A stretch of 64,000 bases of DNA from NCBI GenBank assembly GCA_021770065.1, contig JAETRR010000002.1, positions 186,001 through 250,000 of the forward strand, written 5' to 3'. Both the position numbers and the translations under genes were made by a program. Of the stretch, positions 1 through 9,226 are shown in pieces. Source of the stretch: Lachnoclostridium sp. Lineage in GTDB: Bacteria; Bacillota; Clostridia; Lachnospirales; Lachnospiraceae. Each line of letters begins with the position of its first letter. The stretch's first letter is position 1. The notes under the pieces are model-generated. The model was given only the letters and a program-made list of their open reading frames with translations. It was not told the DNA's origin and did no database searches.

Positions 1-764
1 AGCATGGAGGAATTGATCTCCTTTCCCGTACAGGCGTAGATCAGCATCCGTTCCGCACCCTGGGGATATTTGGTCTCCAGTACTTTTACCTCCATCCGGC
101 TTTCTTTTCCGGCTGCAAGCTGCAGTGCCGTGATGGCATCGCGTTTGCTGTCCTCAATGGCAAAGATGCCCGCTGCCCGTTCAAACAGACTTAAGATCAT
201 CTTCATCCCCATAACAAGCCACTCCGGATTCTCCACCATACGCCGGTAATCCGAGGTCAGATAAGGCTCACATTCGGAGCAGTTTACAATCACAGTACGT
301 ATTTTTTTGGGGTTTTTCACGGCCAGTTTTACATGGGTCGGGAAACCGGCGCCGCCCATTCCCACAATTCCCGCTTTCTGAATCCGCAGAATCCGCTCCC
401 CCGGCTCCAATTCCTGCCAGGGCTGAAACTGTTCGATGGGCATCCGTTCATACTGATTGTCATTTTCCACTATAATTGATAACACCAGGTTTCCGGAAAC
501 AGTCATACGGGGCTCAATGGCCGTAACGGTTCCGGATACCGATGCATGTATGGGGACAGAGATATAACCGTCTGCTTTGGCAATGACCTGTCCCTTCAAA
601 ACCCGATCTCCTGCCTTTACTACAGGAACGGCCGGGCCTCCGATATGCTGCGATACCGGATAAACCAGTTCGCCCTTGGGATAATATTCCCGAATCGGCT
701 TTTCACGGGTAAATCGTTTCCGTTTATGGGGATGAATTCCGCCTTTAAAAGTTGAATGTGCCAT
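1..764 (-). CDS. rnfC: RnfC, electron transport complex subunit C (3' end outside window)
   Basis: The first ~254 residues of the peripheral RnfC subunit of the ferredoxin:NAD+ oxidoreductase (Rnf) complex, which couples reduced-ferredoxin oxidation to ion pumping at the membrane and carries the NADH/FMN site. I read the N-terminus MAHSTFKGGIHPH, a barrel-sandwich stretch (GDRVLKGQVIAKADGYISVP), the glycine-rich GMGGAGFPTHVKL nucleotide/FMN motif and NCSECEPYL, all typical of RnfC. The ATG at 762-764 is preceded by a GAGAGGA ribosome site. The gene runs off the left edge, where rnfD-G-E-A-B would be expected. The identity is firm; that the rest of the complex follows is inference. Confidence 0.93.
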   Translation of the reverse strand, partial: MAHSTFKGGIHPHKRKRFTREKPIREYYPKGELVYPVSQHIGGPAVPVVKAGDRVLKGQVIAKADGYISVPIHASVSGTVTAIEPRMTVSGNLVLSIIVENDNQYERMPIEQFQPWQELEPGERILRIQKAGIVGMGGAGFPTHVKLAVKNPKKIRTVIVNCSECEPYLTSDYRRMVENPEWLVMGMKMILSLFERAAGIFAIEDSKRDAITALQLAAGKESRMEVKVLETKYPQGAERMLIYACTGKEINSSM

Positions 765-789
765 AAATTCCTCTCATCTTTGTCTCGTA

Positions 790-1683
790 CTACTTTTTTC
801 TGCGGTCACGCAGAGCCTGTGCTCTGGACTTCATGTGGGGATATGCGTTCATAGCCCGGTTCGTAAACCGGCTTCCGCGGTTTTGAACCGCTTCATACCG
901 GCTTCGGAAAAGCGCAATCCGTTCCTCAATCTGAGTCTTACGCTCTTCCTGCCTGCCTTTGAATTCTTCACCGCCAAAAGCCACGGCGGCATCAAACCGT
1001 GCTTCCAGGCGTCTTCGAAGTTCTGTACCATGTTCAAATCCGGGATAAGCAAAAAGCCGCTCTTTCAGTTCCTCTGTAGACCGGAACAGTCTTGAGGACT
1101 GTATATATTCGGAAAGCTCGTCTATAACGGCATCCATATTCCGGAGCTTTTCGCCAATCTGCATTGCATTCATAAAGGACATTCCAAAATCTACAGCATA
1201 CACGAGAGAGGCTGCCCCAACAAGTATCTTTCCCACAGATACGGAATACAGGCTTACAATCCGTTCCACGATTGGATGGAAGCCGTAAAATAATATAATG
1301 GAAAAAATTCCCCATCCCAGAGAAGCGCCCAGACAGATCCTTCCCTGAAAATTGTATTTATTCCGGCTGTAATCCCACCAGCTCGTGTGAAAGATATTTT
1401 CCATCAGGACTGCCGTAAGATATTCCAGTATGGTAGGAACCACTACGCCGCCCAGATAAAGCAGCAAAAGATTCCCGGAAACTGGTTTTAAAATGAGGTA
1501 GACGCTCACTGCTCCAAAGCCGTAGATCGTACACACCGGCCCTGTCACAAAACCGCGGTTTACCAGTTTCTTTTCCTTAACGGATACATAACAGCTCTCC
1601 CACACCCAGCCCAGAAAGCTGTAGATAAAGAGCCAGTTTAAAATGTGATAGAGATCTGTGCCTCTGATCTGCAGTTCCCACAT
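790..1683 (-). CDS. Putative membrane protein of the PF06541 (CmpB-like ABC permease) family
   Basis: A 297-residue protein with about five hydrophobic segments in its first ~175 residues (for example LFIYSFLGWVWES, which contains the family's hallmark FLGWVWES) and a charged, arginine-rich helical tail of ~120 residues. The family is annotated as putative ABC transporter permease, but no ATPase lies nearby and its function is unknown. The start is supported by TAGGAG 9 nt upstream. It ends 25 nt before rnfC, so the two may be co-transcribed, although no functional link is evident. Confidence 0.8.
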   Translation of the reverse strand: MWELQIRGTDLYHILNWLFIYSFLGWVWESCYVSVKEKKLVNRGFVTGPVCTIYGFGAVSVYLILKPVSGNLLLLYLGGVVVPTILEYLTAVLMENIFHTSWWDYSRNKYNFQGRICLGASLGWGIFSIILFYGFHPIVERIVSLYSVSVGKILVGAASLVYAVDFGMSFMNAMQIGEKLRNMDAVIDELSEYIQSSRLFRSTEELKERLFAYPGFEHGTELRRRLEARFDAAVAFGGEEFKGRQEERKTQIEERIALFRSRYEAVQNRGSRFTNRAMNAYPHMKSRAQALRDRRKK

Positions 1684-1858
1684 AAAAGCATGCTCCTATT
1701 CCGGTTGTACATTATTTGAATGATATATTTTTGCCTTATGTATCTCCCTACAAGGCGCGAGGACACGCACGCTCGTGCCTGTCCTCCCGTCAGCTTATCT
1801 CACTTTTCAATTACTGCAGGCATTGTGCCGGCCTCTGCGGCATCTGTCCGGCCTGTGC

Positions 1859-2986
1859 TTATTCTTCCTCTTCGGCAATTGCATCAATATCTACATCTGC
1901 CACATCATCATCATATTCCTGCACCGGATCATTCTGAGGTGACTGAAGAGCTTTCATGCTCAAGCTGATCTTCCGATCCTCCTCATTGAAGTCAACAACC
2001 TTTGCCTCGATCTCCTGTCCGATAGAAAGAATATCCGCCGGCTTTTCCACATGTTCTCTGGAAATCTGAGATACATGGAGAAGTGCATCCACACCCGGCT
2101 CCAGTTCAACAAAAGCACCGAAGTCCGTCATTCTTGCAACTCTTCCCTCTACGATGTTGCCCGGTGCATACTTCACTGCAGCATCCAGCCAGGGATTCTG
2201 ATCTTCAAACTTCAGACTTAAAGCAATCTTTGTATCATTGATATCTTTAATCAGAACCGTAATCTCCTGGCCTACCTTGAATACCTTCCTGGGATTCTCC
2301 ACACGGCCCCAGGACATCTCGGAGATATGAAGCAGGCCGTCGGCACCGCCCAGATCTACAAAGGCGCCAAAGTCGGTTACATTCTTAATCACACCGTCTA
2401 CCACATCGCCCACATGAATCCGCTCGAAAAGAGCTTTCTGCATCTCGGCCTTCTCTGCCATCACAAGCTGCTTCCGGTTGCCGATGATTCTGCCTCTTCT
2501 GGGATTGAACTCTGTAATGATAAAGCTGATCTCCTGGCCTTCATACTTGGCCAGATTTCTCTCGTAAGTATCGGATACCAGGCTGGCGGGAATAAATACT
2601 CTGGATTCGTCCACAACAACGCTCAAGCCGCCTTCCAATGCCTGGGTTACCGTTGCGGTTATTACCTCCTCATTCTCAAATGCTTCTTTCAGGCGCTTGC
2701 TCGCTCTCTCTGCCGCCAGTCTCTTGTAGGTCAGGAGTACTTGTCCCTCCCCGTCGTTTACCTTCAGTACTTTTACTTCCATAGTATCCCCGACGGATAC
2801 GCAGGTGGTCAGATCCACCGGAGTGTTGCTGTATTCGTTCTTGGTAAGAATACCGTCTGACTTGTAGCCTATGTTTAAGATGATCTCATCTTCTTTGACA
2901 TCAATAACAGTGCCCTCGACAACCTCTCCATTCCGTATTGTTTTTAATGAATCTTCCAGCATTTGTTCAAAACTTAATTCCGACAT
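1859..2986 (-). CDS. rpsA: 30S ribosomal protein S1
   Basis: A protein of 375 residues with four S1 RNA-binding repeats, at roughly residues 17-87, 103-167, 186-258 and 271-345. The last two carry the classical TDFGAFVDLGGADGLLH and TDFGAFVELEPGVDALLH cores, and the C-terminus is acidic. It probably aids mRNA recruitment to the 30S subunit. I chose the MSELSFEQ start because an ideal AGGAGG lies 9 nt upstream; an in-frame start 18 nt further out lacks one. The start lies inside the 3' end of ispH in another frame (20-bp overlap). In many relatives the two are one fused polypeptide; here they are separate and probably translationally coupled. Confidence 0.93.
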   Translation of the reverse strand: MSELSFEQMLEDSLKTIRNGEVVEGTVIDVKEDEIILNIGYKSDGILTKNEYSNTPVDLTTCVSVGDTMEVKVLKVNDGEGQVLLTYKRLAAERASKRLKEAFENEEVITATVTQALEGGLSVVVDESRVFIPASLVSDTYERNLAKYEGQEISFIITEFNPRRGRIIGNRKQLVMAEKAEMQKALFERIHVGDVVDGVIKNVTDFGAFVDLGGADGLLHISEMSWGRVENPRKVFKVGQEITVLIKDINDTKIALSLKFEDQNPWLDAAVKYAPGNIVEGRVARMTDFGAFVELEPGVDALLHVSQISREHVEKPADILSIGQEIEAKVVDFNEEDRKISLSMKALQSPQNDPVQEYDDDVADVDIDAIAEEEE

Positions 2987-3818
2987 GTTTTTGAACCTCC
3001 TCAATAATTTTCTTTGGGGTGGAAGCCCCTGCGGTAATACCTACGCAACGAATGGATTGCGATGACTTTAAATCCAAATCCTCTAGTTCCTGTATATGGT
3101 AAGTATTTTCACATTCCTTTTTACATATTTCAAATAGCTTCTGTGTGTTGGAGCTGTGGCTTCCGCCTATGACAATCATGGCATCAACCCGGGATGCAAT
3201 CTGCCTGGCTTCTGTCTGCCTCTCCTCCGTAGCACTACAGATCGTATTTAAAACAATTATATCATAACCCTTTTTTGAAATAATTTCAACTAAATCTTTA
3301 AATTTCTTGTAGTTAAATGTCGTTTGGGATACGATGCACAGCTTTTCTCCTGCTCCGATTGTAAAGTTCTGGGCCTCTTCTACAGATTCTACCACAAAGG
3401 AAGGGGTCCGGCACCAGCCGCGTATCCCTTCTACCTCCGGATGTCTGGCGTTTCCGATGATGAGGATCTGTCGGCCTTCTGCCTCTTCTTTTTGGACGAT
3501 ACGGTGGATTTTGCGGACGAAAGGACAGGTGGCGTCTATCAGACGGATGCCTTTCTGCTCCATAAGATCGTAGATTTCTTTTCCTACGCCGTGGGCACGA
3601 ATGATGACGGTGCCTTCTGTCAGATTCAGAAGCTCTTCTTTTGTATTTAGAACGCGGACGCCCTGGGCTTCTAGCTCTTTTACGACGGTTTCGTTGTGAA
3701 CGATGGGTCCGTAGGTGTAGATGGGGGAGGTTCCTTCTTTTATCTGGGTATGTACAGTGTCTACGGCTCTTTGTACACCAAAGCAGAAGCCGGCGGTTTT
3801 GGCCAGTATTACTTCCAT
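2967..3818 (-). CDS. ispH: 4-hydroxy-3-methylbut-2-enyl diphosphate reductase
   Basis: The last enzyme of the MEP isoprenoid pathway, reducing HMBPP to IPP and DMAPP with a [4Fe-4S] cluster. The three cluster cysteines are visible at Cys12 (AGFCFGV), Cys98 (DATCPFV) and Cys194 (TICSATEERQ). The active-site residues His41 (IVHNE) and His126/Glu128 (ARHPEVEG) are also present, along with the GGSHSSNTQKL substrate loop. The 283-residue length is normal for the free-standing enzyme. Its ATG overlaps the end of cmk by 10 bp, and AAAGGA lies upstream. The order cmk-ispH-rpsA is a standard clostridial block. Confidence 0.96.
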   Translation of the reverse strand: MEVILAKTAGFCFGVQRAVDTVHTQIKEGTSPIYTYGPIVHNETVVKELEAQGVRVLNTKEELLNLTEGTVIIRAHGVGKEIYDLMEQKGIRLIDATCPFVRKIHRIVQKEEAEGRQILIIGNARHPEVEGIRGWCRTPSFVVESVEEAQNFTIGAGEKLCIVSQTTFNYKKFKDLVEIISKKGYDIIVLNTICSATEERQTEARQIASRVDAMIVIGGSHSSNTQKLFEICKKECENTYHIQELEDLDLKSSQSIRCVGITAGASTPKKIIEEVQKHVGIKF

Positions 3819-4489
3819 GAATTGTCCTTTCTTATCTTTACCAGTGCAAGGATTTTCTCTGTAACTTCTTGAATTGTGAGATTTGAAGAATCCAGAAGAA
3901 CGGCGTCTTCAGCCTGCCGCAGAGGCGAATGCTCCCGGGTCATATCCTGGTGATCACGCTTTTCGATATCGGCTTCAATTACTTTGAGATCGCACGCTTC
4001 TCCCTTTGCTGTCAGTTCGTCGTAACGCCTCTTTGCCCGGCATGCCGTCGAAGCCGTCAGATATATTTTTACGTCGGCTTTTGGGAGCACGCAGGTTCCG
4101 ATGTCTCTTCCATCCATTACCACGTTTTCCCGGCTTGCCAGTTCCTGCTGCAGCTCAACCAGTTTTTTCCGTACATCCGGATTCGCGGAAGAAACAGAGG
4201 CCATATTTCCTACTTCTTCCGTGCGCAAAAAGGCTGTTACGTTCTCTTTGTCAAGAAGCACCTGCTGGATCCCGTCCTTATAGGCAATCGTAATATCTGC
4301 CTCGCGGCTGGCCGCGCTGATCTTTACGGGATCATCTGCCGGAATTCCTTTTCTCAGTAAATATAAAGCCATGGCCCGGTACATTGCTCCTGTATCCACA
4401 TAAATAAAACCGAGCTTCTTCGCAATTTCCTTCGCAATCGTACTTTTTCCGGCTCCGGCCGGACCGTCAATAGCAATCTGATAACTCAT
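3809..4489 (-). CDS. cmk: (d)CMP kinase
   Basis: Cytidylate kinase, 226 residues, phosphorylating CMP/dCMP with ATP in pyrimidine nucleotide synthesis. The P-loop is GPAGAGKST (residues 9-17), followed by the family motif VDTGAMYRA and, later, MDGRDIGTCVLP and TASTACRAKRRYDEL from the CMP-binding and lid regions. The start has AGGAG about 10 nt upstream. Its stop overlaps the ispH start, indicating coupling. Confidence 0.96.
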   Translation of the reverse strand: MSYQIAIDGPAGAGKSTIAKEIAKKLGFIYVDTGAMYRAMALYLLRKGIPADDPVKISAASREADITIAYKDGIQQVLLDKENVTAFLRTEEVGNMASVSSANPDVRKKLVELQQELASRENVVMDGRDIGTCVLPKADVKIYLTASTACRAKRRYDELTAKGEACDLKVIEADIEKRDHQDMTREHSPLRQAEDAVLLDSSNLTIQEVTEKILALVKIRKDNSWK

Positions 4490-4577
4490 AATATATTACT
4501 CCTGTTCCTTTTATATTTTGTTCCTTTAGGGCAGATAGACAAGCCGGCATGTCCGCCCGGCCCGCTGCCCGCAGGAA

Positions 4578-5804
4578 TCAAACGGCATTCGCGGCCGCAT
4601 AGGCGGTAGACCATGCGATCTGGAGGTTGAAACCTCCGGTGACTGCGTCCAGATCCAGTACTTCACCGATGAAATAGAGTCCGGATACGAGTCTGGATTC
4701 CATGGTGGAGGGATGGATCTCCTTAACCGATACGCCTCCCCGTGTAATAATCGCTTCCTCAAATCCCCGAAGTCCTGTAATGGTCATTTCCAGATTTTTG
4801 ATAAACCGTAGGAAGCGCTGCCGCTCTTCTCTGGAAATCTCATGGACTTTTTTGTTCGGATCGATGCCTCCCAGGGATATCATCACCGGGGTCAGCCTGG
4901 CAGGAAAAAGTCCGGATACCGCATTTTTAAAGGCTTTGTTTTTATGTTCGGTAAATTCCCGGAGGAGCCGCCTGTCAAGCTGTTCCAAAGTAAGGGCAGG
5001 CTTCAGATCGAGCACAAGGGTGAGTTCCTGTTTTGCCGCAAGCTTTCCTGCATAGCTGCTGGCTGTGAGAATCAAGGGGCCGCTGACACCGAAATGGGTA
5101 AACAGCATCTCTCCAAATTCCCGGTACAATTCCTTTTTGCCGTTCCGAATGCGGATCTCTACATTTTTCAGGGAAAGTCCCTGGAGCTCTTTTACAAAGG
5201 CCTCCCGGATATTGAACGGAACAAGGGAAGGCTGGCAGGGAGTTACTTTATGTCCAAGCTTTTCGGCGAACCGGAAGCCGTCCCCGGTAGAACCGGTACT
5301 GGCATAGGACAGTCCCCCGGTTGCCGTAAAGACGGCATCTCCCGGTATCCTCCTTCCGTCAGCCAGACAGATTCCGACGGCCCGTCCCTGTTCGGTCAGA
5401 ATATCCGTTACCTCTGTGTGCAGATGAACCTGAACTCCTGCCTGTTTCATCTGACGGCGCAGTCCGTCAAGCACATCTGCGGAACGATCCGATTCCGGAA
5501 AGACCCGGTTTCCGCGCTCCACCTTAAGCTTTATGCCTGCATCCTCAAAAAAGTTCATGGCATCCCGGTTGGTAAAGCCGTAAAATGCACTGTAGAGAAA
5601 TTTTTTGTTGGAACATACGCCTGCAAACAAAGCATCCATCTCACAGGCATTGGTGAGATTGCAGCGGCCTTTGCCCGTGATATAGAGCTTCTTTCCCGTT
5701 TTTTCGTTTTTCTCAAAGATATGGACCTCGTGACCGTTTCTCGCGGCGAATACCGAGGCCATCATTCCGGCGGCTCCGCCGCCGATGATTAGAATTTTAC
5801 TCAT
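4578..5804 (-). CDS. HI0933/BaiN-like FAD-dependent oxidoreductase (aminoacetone oxidase family)
   Basis: A 408-residue flavoprotein. The N-terminal dinucleotide-binding motif ILIIGGGAAGMMASVFAARN is followed by an FAD ribose-binding glutamate (HIFEKNEK), GKGRCNLTN and the C-terminal FIGEVLDLDAVTGGFNLQIA, all diagnostic of the HI0933 family. Family members have been called aminoacetone oxidases, and one (BaiN of C. scindens) is a bile-acid 3-dehydro reductase, so substrate cannot be assigned from sequence. I placed the start at 5804 because GGAG sits about 10 nt upstream and the longer frame would run into the GNAT gene. Its location upstream of cmk is the usual one, suggesting a housekeeping role. 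Confidence 0.85.
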   Translation of the reverse strand: MSKILIIGGGAAGMMASVFAARNGHEVHIFEKNEKTGKKLYITGKGRCNLTNACEMDALFAGVCSNKKFLYSAFYGFTNRDAMNFFEDAGIKLKVERGNRVFPESDRSADVLDGLRRQMKQAGVQVHLHTEVTDILTEQGRAVGICLADGRRIPGDAVFTATGGLSYASTGSTGDGFRFAEKLGHKVTPCQPSLVPFNIREAFVKELQGLSLKNVEIRIRNGKKELYREFGEMLFTHFGVSGPLILTASSYAGKLAAKQELTLVLDLKPALTLEQLDRRLLREFTEHKNKAFKNAVSGLFPARLTPVMISLGGIDPNKKVHEISREERQRFLRFIKNLEMTITGLRGFEEAIITRGGVSVKEIHPSTMESRLVSGLYFIGEVLDLDAVTGGFNLQIAWSTAYAAANAV

Positions 5805-5823
5805 TTTTTCTGTCTCCGATGGG

Positions 5824-6609
5824 TCAGACCATACAATATCCCCGAATCTCATAAGCCGTATAGGGATGATCCGGTTCATATCCAAGCTGCTCTGCCAGTG
5901 CGGCGCTTTCCCGGTTCTGGGCATCCCAGCTTGGATACAGGCCCCGGTTCAGGCATTCCAATATCAACGCAGATCCGCAGATACGGGCGAGTCCCTTTCT
6001 TCGGTGATCCTTTCTGGTGTCAATCTGAATCTCGATTCCCTCCCTGTAAGAAGAATAAGAGGATGCGCCTGCGATTACCTCATTGTCCTTTAAGACTGCA
6101 AAGCCGAGGCCCAGCCTTTCATATTCTGCAAAATTCTCATACTGTCCTGTCAGATCCCGGCTCCATTTTCTGTTCAGGCACCGGAAGTACAGCTCCCTGT
6201 CAATCGGTCTTATCTCATATTCCTTTGACAGGCGGAAAACTGTTTCCCGAAGCTTTTGTCTGTCAAATACACCGGGATCCTTCTTGAAGGCATATCGTGT
6301 AACTTCCTGTGCCTTCTCTTTCCAGCATTCCCGTATAACCCGGCTCCAGGCCTCATTTTGAGGAATCATAATCATAAAATCCCTAATGCTGCCCTCCGGC
6401 CTGAAAGCTGCAAGGGTATGGCATGGTTTTCCGGCCAGGAAGCAGAAATCTCCAAGAACAGCCAAAGCCGAAGCCGGCTGCTTTGGATGATCTCCATAGA
6501 CACTTCCCATAACGCCCTGCAGACAGGACCAGATAAGCGTTTCCTCCCAGCCCGCAAACAGTGCTGCCGAACATTCCGGCTGCTGCATTTTTTCTATATT
6601 TCTTTCCAC
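5824..6609 (-). CDS. GNAT family N-acetyltransferase
   Basis: A 261-residue protein whose C-terminal ~120 residues show the GNAT fold: LGFAVLKDNEVIAGASSYS (beta strands 3-4), then EIQIDTRKDHRRKGLARI with the acetyl-CoA pyrophosphate loop, then ALAEQLGYEPDHPYTAYEI. The overall shape resembles the PF12746 group with a large N-terminal domain. The longest start is a GTG at 6609 with AAGGG upstream; an ATG at 6588 is the alternative. The substrate is unknown. It sits 19 nt upstream of the flavoprotein gene and is probably co-transcribed with it. Confidence 0.75.
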   Translation of the reverse strand: MERNIEKMQQPECSAALFAGWEETLIWSCLQGVMGSVYGDHPKQPASALAVLGDFCFLAGKPCHTLAAFRPEGSIRDFMIMIPQNEAWSRVIRECWKEKAQEVTRYAFKKDPGVFDRQKLRETVFRLSKEYEIRPIDRELYFRCLNRKWSRDLTGQYENFAEYERLGLGFAVLKDNEVIAGASSYSSYREGIEIQIDTRKDHRRKGLARICGSALILECLNRGLYPSWDAQNRESAALAEQLGYEPDHPYTAYEIRGYCMV

Positions 6610-6627
6610 TCTTTAGCCCTTTTCCTA

Positions 6628-8241
6628 TTACTTCAGTTCCACAACCTCCCAGGTCTCTGTTCCTTCCAGACAATTCATGGTAATCCGATCGCCCGGCTCA
6701 TAGCGGACAATTCCCACGAAATCAGCCAGGTTGATTTCAAAAATGTCATTGGAATTTTCCAGCATCAGATAGTAATAAGTGTTACCTTCAATCACACCGG
6801 GAGTAATCCTGCGGATAATACCGGTACGTTCCTGAATGGCATCCGTGTCTGTCTTTGTGATTTGATTTTCCGCCATCAAAGCCCGGTAGGATTTTTCGCA
6901 TTCTGCGGCCGTATCGCCGATAGCTACGATCTGATAGCGCTGAATATTCACCATGGCGTATTTCTTTACCAGGCCGGCCCCGTCCTTTAACGCAAGAAAA
7001 TAGGTCGGCTCCCCGGATATGTTGAGAAGCAGAGGAAATGCAGCCCGGTAACCCAGATTCTGCACCTGTCCTTCTGCAGAGGACATGGCGGAATACTCTT
7101 CCGCACCGGCGCATGTATAGTAACGCGTTTCCATAGTTCTTTGGTTCATCAGCACAAATCCCACATTTGATTCATCCCCCGACACGGATGTGACGCCCGT
7201 GTATACCCACACGTCATCGTCCATGGCAATGTAGTTATAACCGTCCGTGGTACGCAGACAGCCGCGCTGCCCTAAAATGCTGTTAAAATAGCCGTTTTTC
7301 AGAATACCGTGATAATCATAGAGTTCTACAAGCAGATCTGCCGGATAGACACGATCCACCCATTCCGGGACCTGTGCTACGTCCATACTCTGGGTTTCCC
7401 CGGTAATGGCATTGCACAGAACCACCTTCCCGATGGTCTGGCCGCCGAACAGGCCCACGTGAAACTGTTTCACCGGACAGATCCAGTACGGCGTTCCCTC
7501 ATCATCGATCTCAAAGCTGAGCTGATCGAAAATGTAGGTGGGATAGTTGAAACGCAGGTGACGGTAAATATTTCTTCCGAAATACTCGGACATGGAATAC
7601 CGGATGGGTTTGGACAGCTTGACGCACTCTGTCTCCTGGGTTGCCATATCAATCATAATATACGCAGGGATGCCGTCTGCCTGGTTGGTCAGCCATTTGA
7701 TTGGGCTGGCATAGACAAGAGGCGTTACGCGGACGGGCTTTCCCTGGTAATTGATCTGGCTGTAAAGGCTGCTGACCTCAAACTGGGACACGTATTCCAC
7801 CATGGTACCCATTTTCCGGTTCCCCAAAAGCTCGGCAGAGGCTTTGTCAAGGAGCGGAATCTGGTTGTAGTCCACAGGCTTGATATCCTCCGTAAATTCG
7901 CGGTTTTCTACGGTGAGAAGCTGCTGGTATTTCTTTGCATTGACAATGGGTGAGGACAACAGGCTTCCAATCAGCAGTACCAGAACCAGCAGGCCCAGGA
8001 TCCCAAAGCCCAGCTTTGTGAAGGTGAAGCCTTTTTCCTTTTCATACTCCAGTTTTCCGTTCTTTGTGAGGCGGAATTTTTTAAAGGAGAATAAAAGGAC
8101 GATGACAGCCCAGCCGCAGATTAAAAACATCCACGTTCCTGTGGAATGGATGTTGAAGGCCGGTATGGTTACATAATAGTAGATGCAGGCTGCCAGAAGA
8201 AGCACAATAATAAGAGGCAGCTTTTTCAGGGAATTTTTCAT
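6628..8241 (-). CDS. Conserved membrane-anchored protein of unknown function
   Basis: A 537-residue protein with an N-terminal hydrophobic segment (residues ~8-28), a second at ~36-52, a third at ~75-93, and a long, beta-rich, probably extracytoplasmic region of ~430 residues. I recognise no catalytic motif. The tail (GDRITMNCLEGTETWEVVEL) resembles a small beta-barrel. An AAGGAAG ribosome site precedes the ATG. It lies downstream of the TPM and zinc-ribbon genes on the same strand, across a 130-nt gap, so the three may form an envelope gene cluster. No function is proposed. Confidence 0.6.
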   Translation of the reverse strand: MKNSLKKLPLIIVLLLAACIYYYVTIPAFNIHSTGTWMFLICGWAVIVLLFSFKKFRLTKNGKLEYEKEKGFTFTKLGFGILGLLVLVLLIGSLLSSPIVNAKKYQQLLTVENREFTEDIKPVDYNQIPLLDKASAELLGNRKMGTMVEYVSQFEVSSLYSQINYQGKPVRVTPLVYASPIKWLTNQADGIPAYIMIDMATQETECVKLSKPIRYSMSEYFGRNIYRHLRFNYPTYIFDQLSFEIDDEGTPYWICPVKQFHVGLFGGQTIGKVVLCNAITGETQSMDVAQVPEWVDRVYPADLLVELYDYHGILKNGYFNSILGQRGCLRTTDGYNYIAMDDDVWVYTGVTSVSGDESNVGFVLMNQRTMETRYYTCAGAEEYSAMSSAEGQVQNLGYRAAFPLLLNISGEPTYFLALKDGAGLVKKYAMVNIQRYQIVAIGDTAAECEKSYRALMAENQITKTDTDAIQERTGIIRRITPGVIEGNTYYYLMLENSNDIFEINLADFVGIVRYEPGDRITMNCLEGTETWEVVELK

Positions 8242-8371
8242 TTCATTTCTTCCTTTCGGTCTGGATAAAGCAGAAGTATCAATTACTATACTTGTTTAGG
8301 TATAGGAGGTATTTTACTCTGTTTTTCGTTTTTTTACAAGAAAATTTGAATTGTTCCTTATATGGAACTTT

Positions 8372-9226
8372 TTAAAAGCTGTGTCCTCCGCCTCCGCCGC
8401 TGTGTCCTCCGCCGCCGTGTCCGCCTCCGCCGCCGTGTCCGCCTCCTCCGCTGCTTCCTCTGGAGATCGGATCATAAATCTTTGTCTGATGGGTATAGGT
8501 TCCCACAATGCCGGAATGATTGAATTTTTTGTGAATATGGTTAAGTATTGCAGCGTCTTTCGGCTTTCTTAGTCTGGTAAAAAAGATAATAAGGCCGAAA
8601 TTGGCCAGGAGGGCAAGGCTCATGGCTAAGAGGGCATTGCTGATATATTTCATGGGCTGGGATATTTTCCGGCCCTCAAGCAGTGCGTGGATTTCCCGAA
8701 ATGCTTCTTCTGCACAGCCGTAATAGTCTGCCTTGGAGGCGTATCGGTAAACATTATCCGTTATTGTGTCAGCATAGGAAGCGGTTATTATCCCGTAAAC
8801 TGCCCCGTCACTGTGAATCCAGATATTGCGGTTGTCCATATCGATAACAAACAGCGTTCCGCTGTCCGTGCCGAACTGTTCTCTGAAATACTCCCGTGCA
8901 AGGCTTTCCGTAGATCCGTAATTACTGTCCACAGTGAGAAATGCCGCATTTCCGTAGGCTGTGATTTTCTCCATGAATTCCGAAAGCTCCCGGCGCTGTT
9001 CCCCGGTAAGCAGCTCAGCCCTGTCCTCTATCACAACCCGGTAGCCCGTATCCGGATTCCGGTACGTTCCGGGCTGCTCTTTTCCATAGCACACCGGCAT
9101 CTCTGCGGACAGAACGCTTGCGCAGAGCACAAAAAGACCCGCAAGCATGCAGACTGCCCGATATCGTATGCTGTCTTTTTTTCTGCCGTATTTTCTATGC
9201 AGTTTCATCGCCTCCCCTTTTGCCAA
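8372..9226 (-). CDS. TPM-domain protein with Gly/His-rich C-terminus
   Basis: A 284-residue secreted or membrane protein. It has a signal-like segment (residues ~24-42), then a TPM domain (PF04536; the motif DRAELLTGEQRRELSEFMEK and later LFVIDMDNRNIWIHSDGAVY), then a transmembrane helix near residues 195-215. The last ~25 residues are almost only Gly, His and Ser, ending SGGGGGHSF. TPM domains occur in photosystem II repair proteins and as envelope phosphatase-like modules; the activity here is unknown. The longest start is TTG at 9226, with an ATG 18 nt in. A GGGGAGG lies only 2 nt before that ATG, so initiation is uncertain and may be coupled to the overlapping upstream gene. Confidence 0.75.
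   Translation of the reverse strand: MAKGEAMKLHRKYGRKKDSIRYRAVCMLAGLFVLCASVLSAEMPVCYGKEQPGTYRNPDTGYRVVIEDRAELLTGEQRRELSEFMEKITAYGNAAFLTVDSNYGSTESLAREYFREQFGTDSGTLFVIDMDNRNIWIHSDGAVYGIITASYADTITDNVYRYASKADYYGCAEEAFREIHALLEGRKISQPMKYISNALLAMSLALLANFGLIIFFTRLRKPKDAAILNHIHKKFNHSGIVGTYTHQTKIYDPISRGSSGGGGHGGGGGHGGGGHSGGGGGHSF

Noticed and set aside
1735-1800. GC-rich hairpin downstream of rpsA as a terminator
   Set aside because: GGACAGGCACG can pair with CGTGCGTGTCC, but it lies ~75 nt past the stop and has no U-run, so I did not list it as a terminator.
2960-3004. Frameshift in an IspH-S1 fusion gene
   Set aside because: The S1 start has an ideal ribosome site at correct spacing and both proteins have normal ends, so two genes are more likely than a sequencing error.
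4842-5792. 316-residue plus-strand open frame
   Set aside because: It is a shadow of the flavoprotein gene on the other strand.
8372-8460. Repetitive tract that could be a tandem repeat or CRISPR-like array
   Set aside because: It encodes the Gly/His tail of the TPM protein. The repeats are codon-level and have no spacers; no CRISPR array or cas gene is present in the window.
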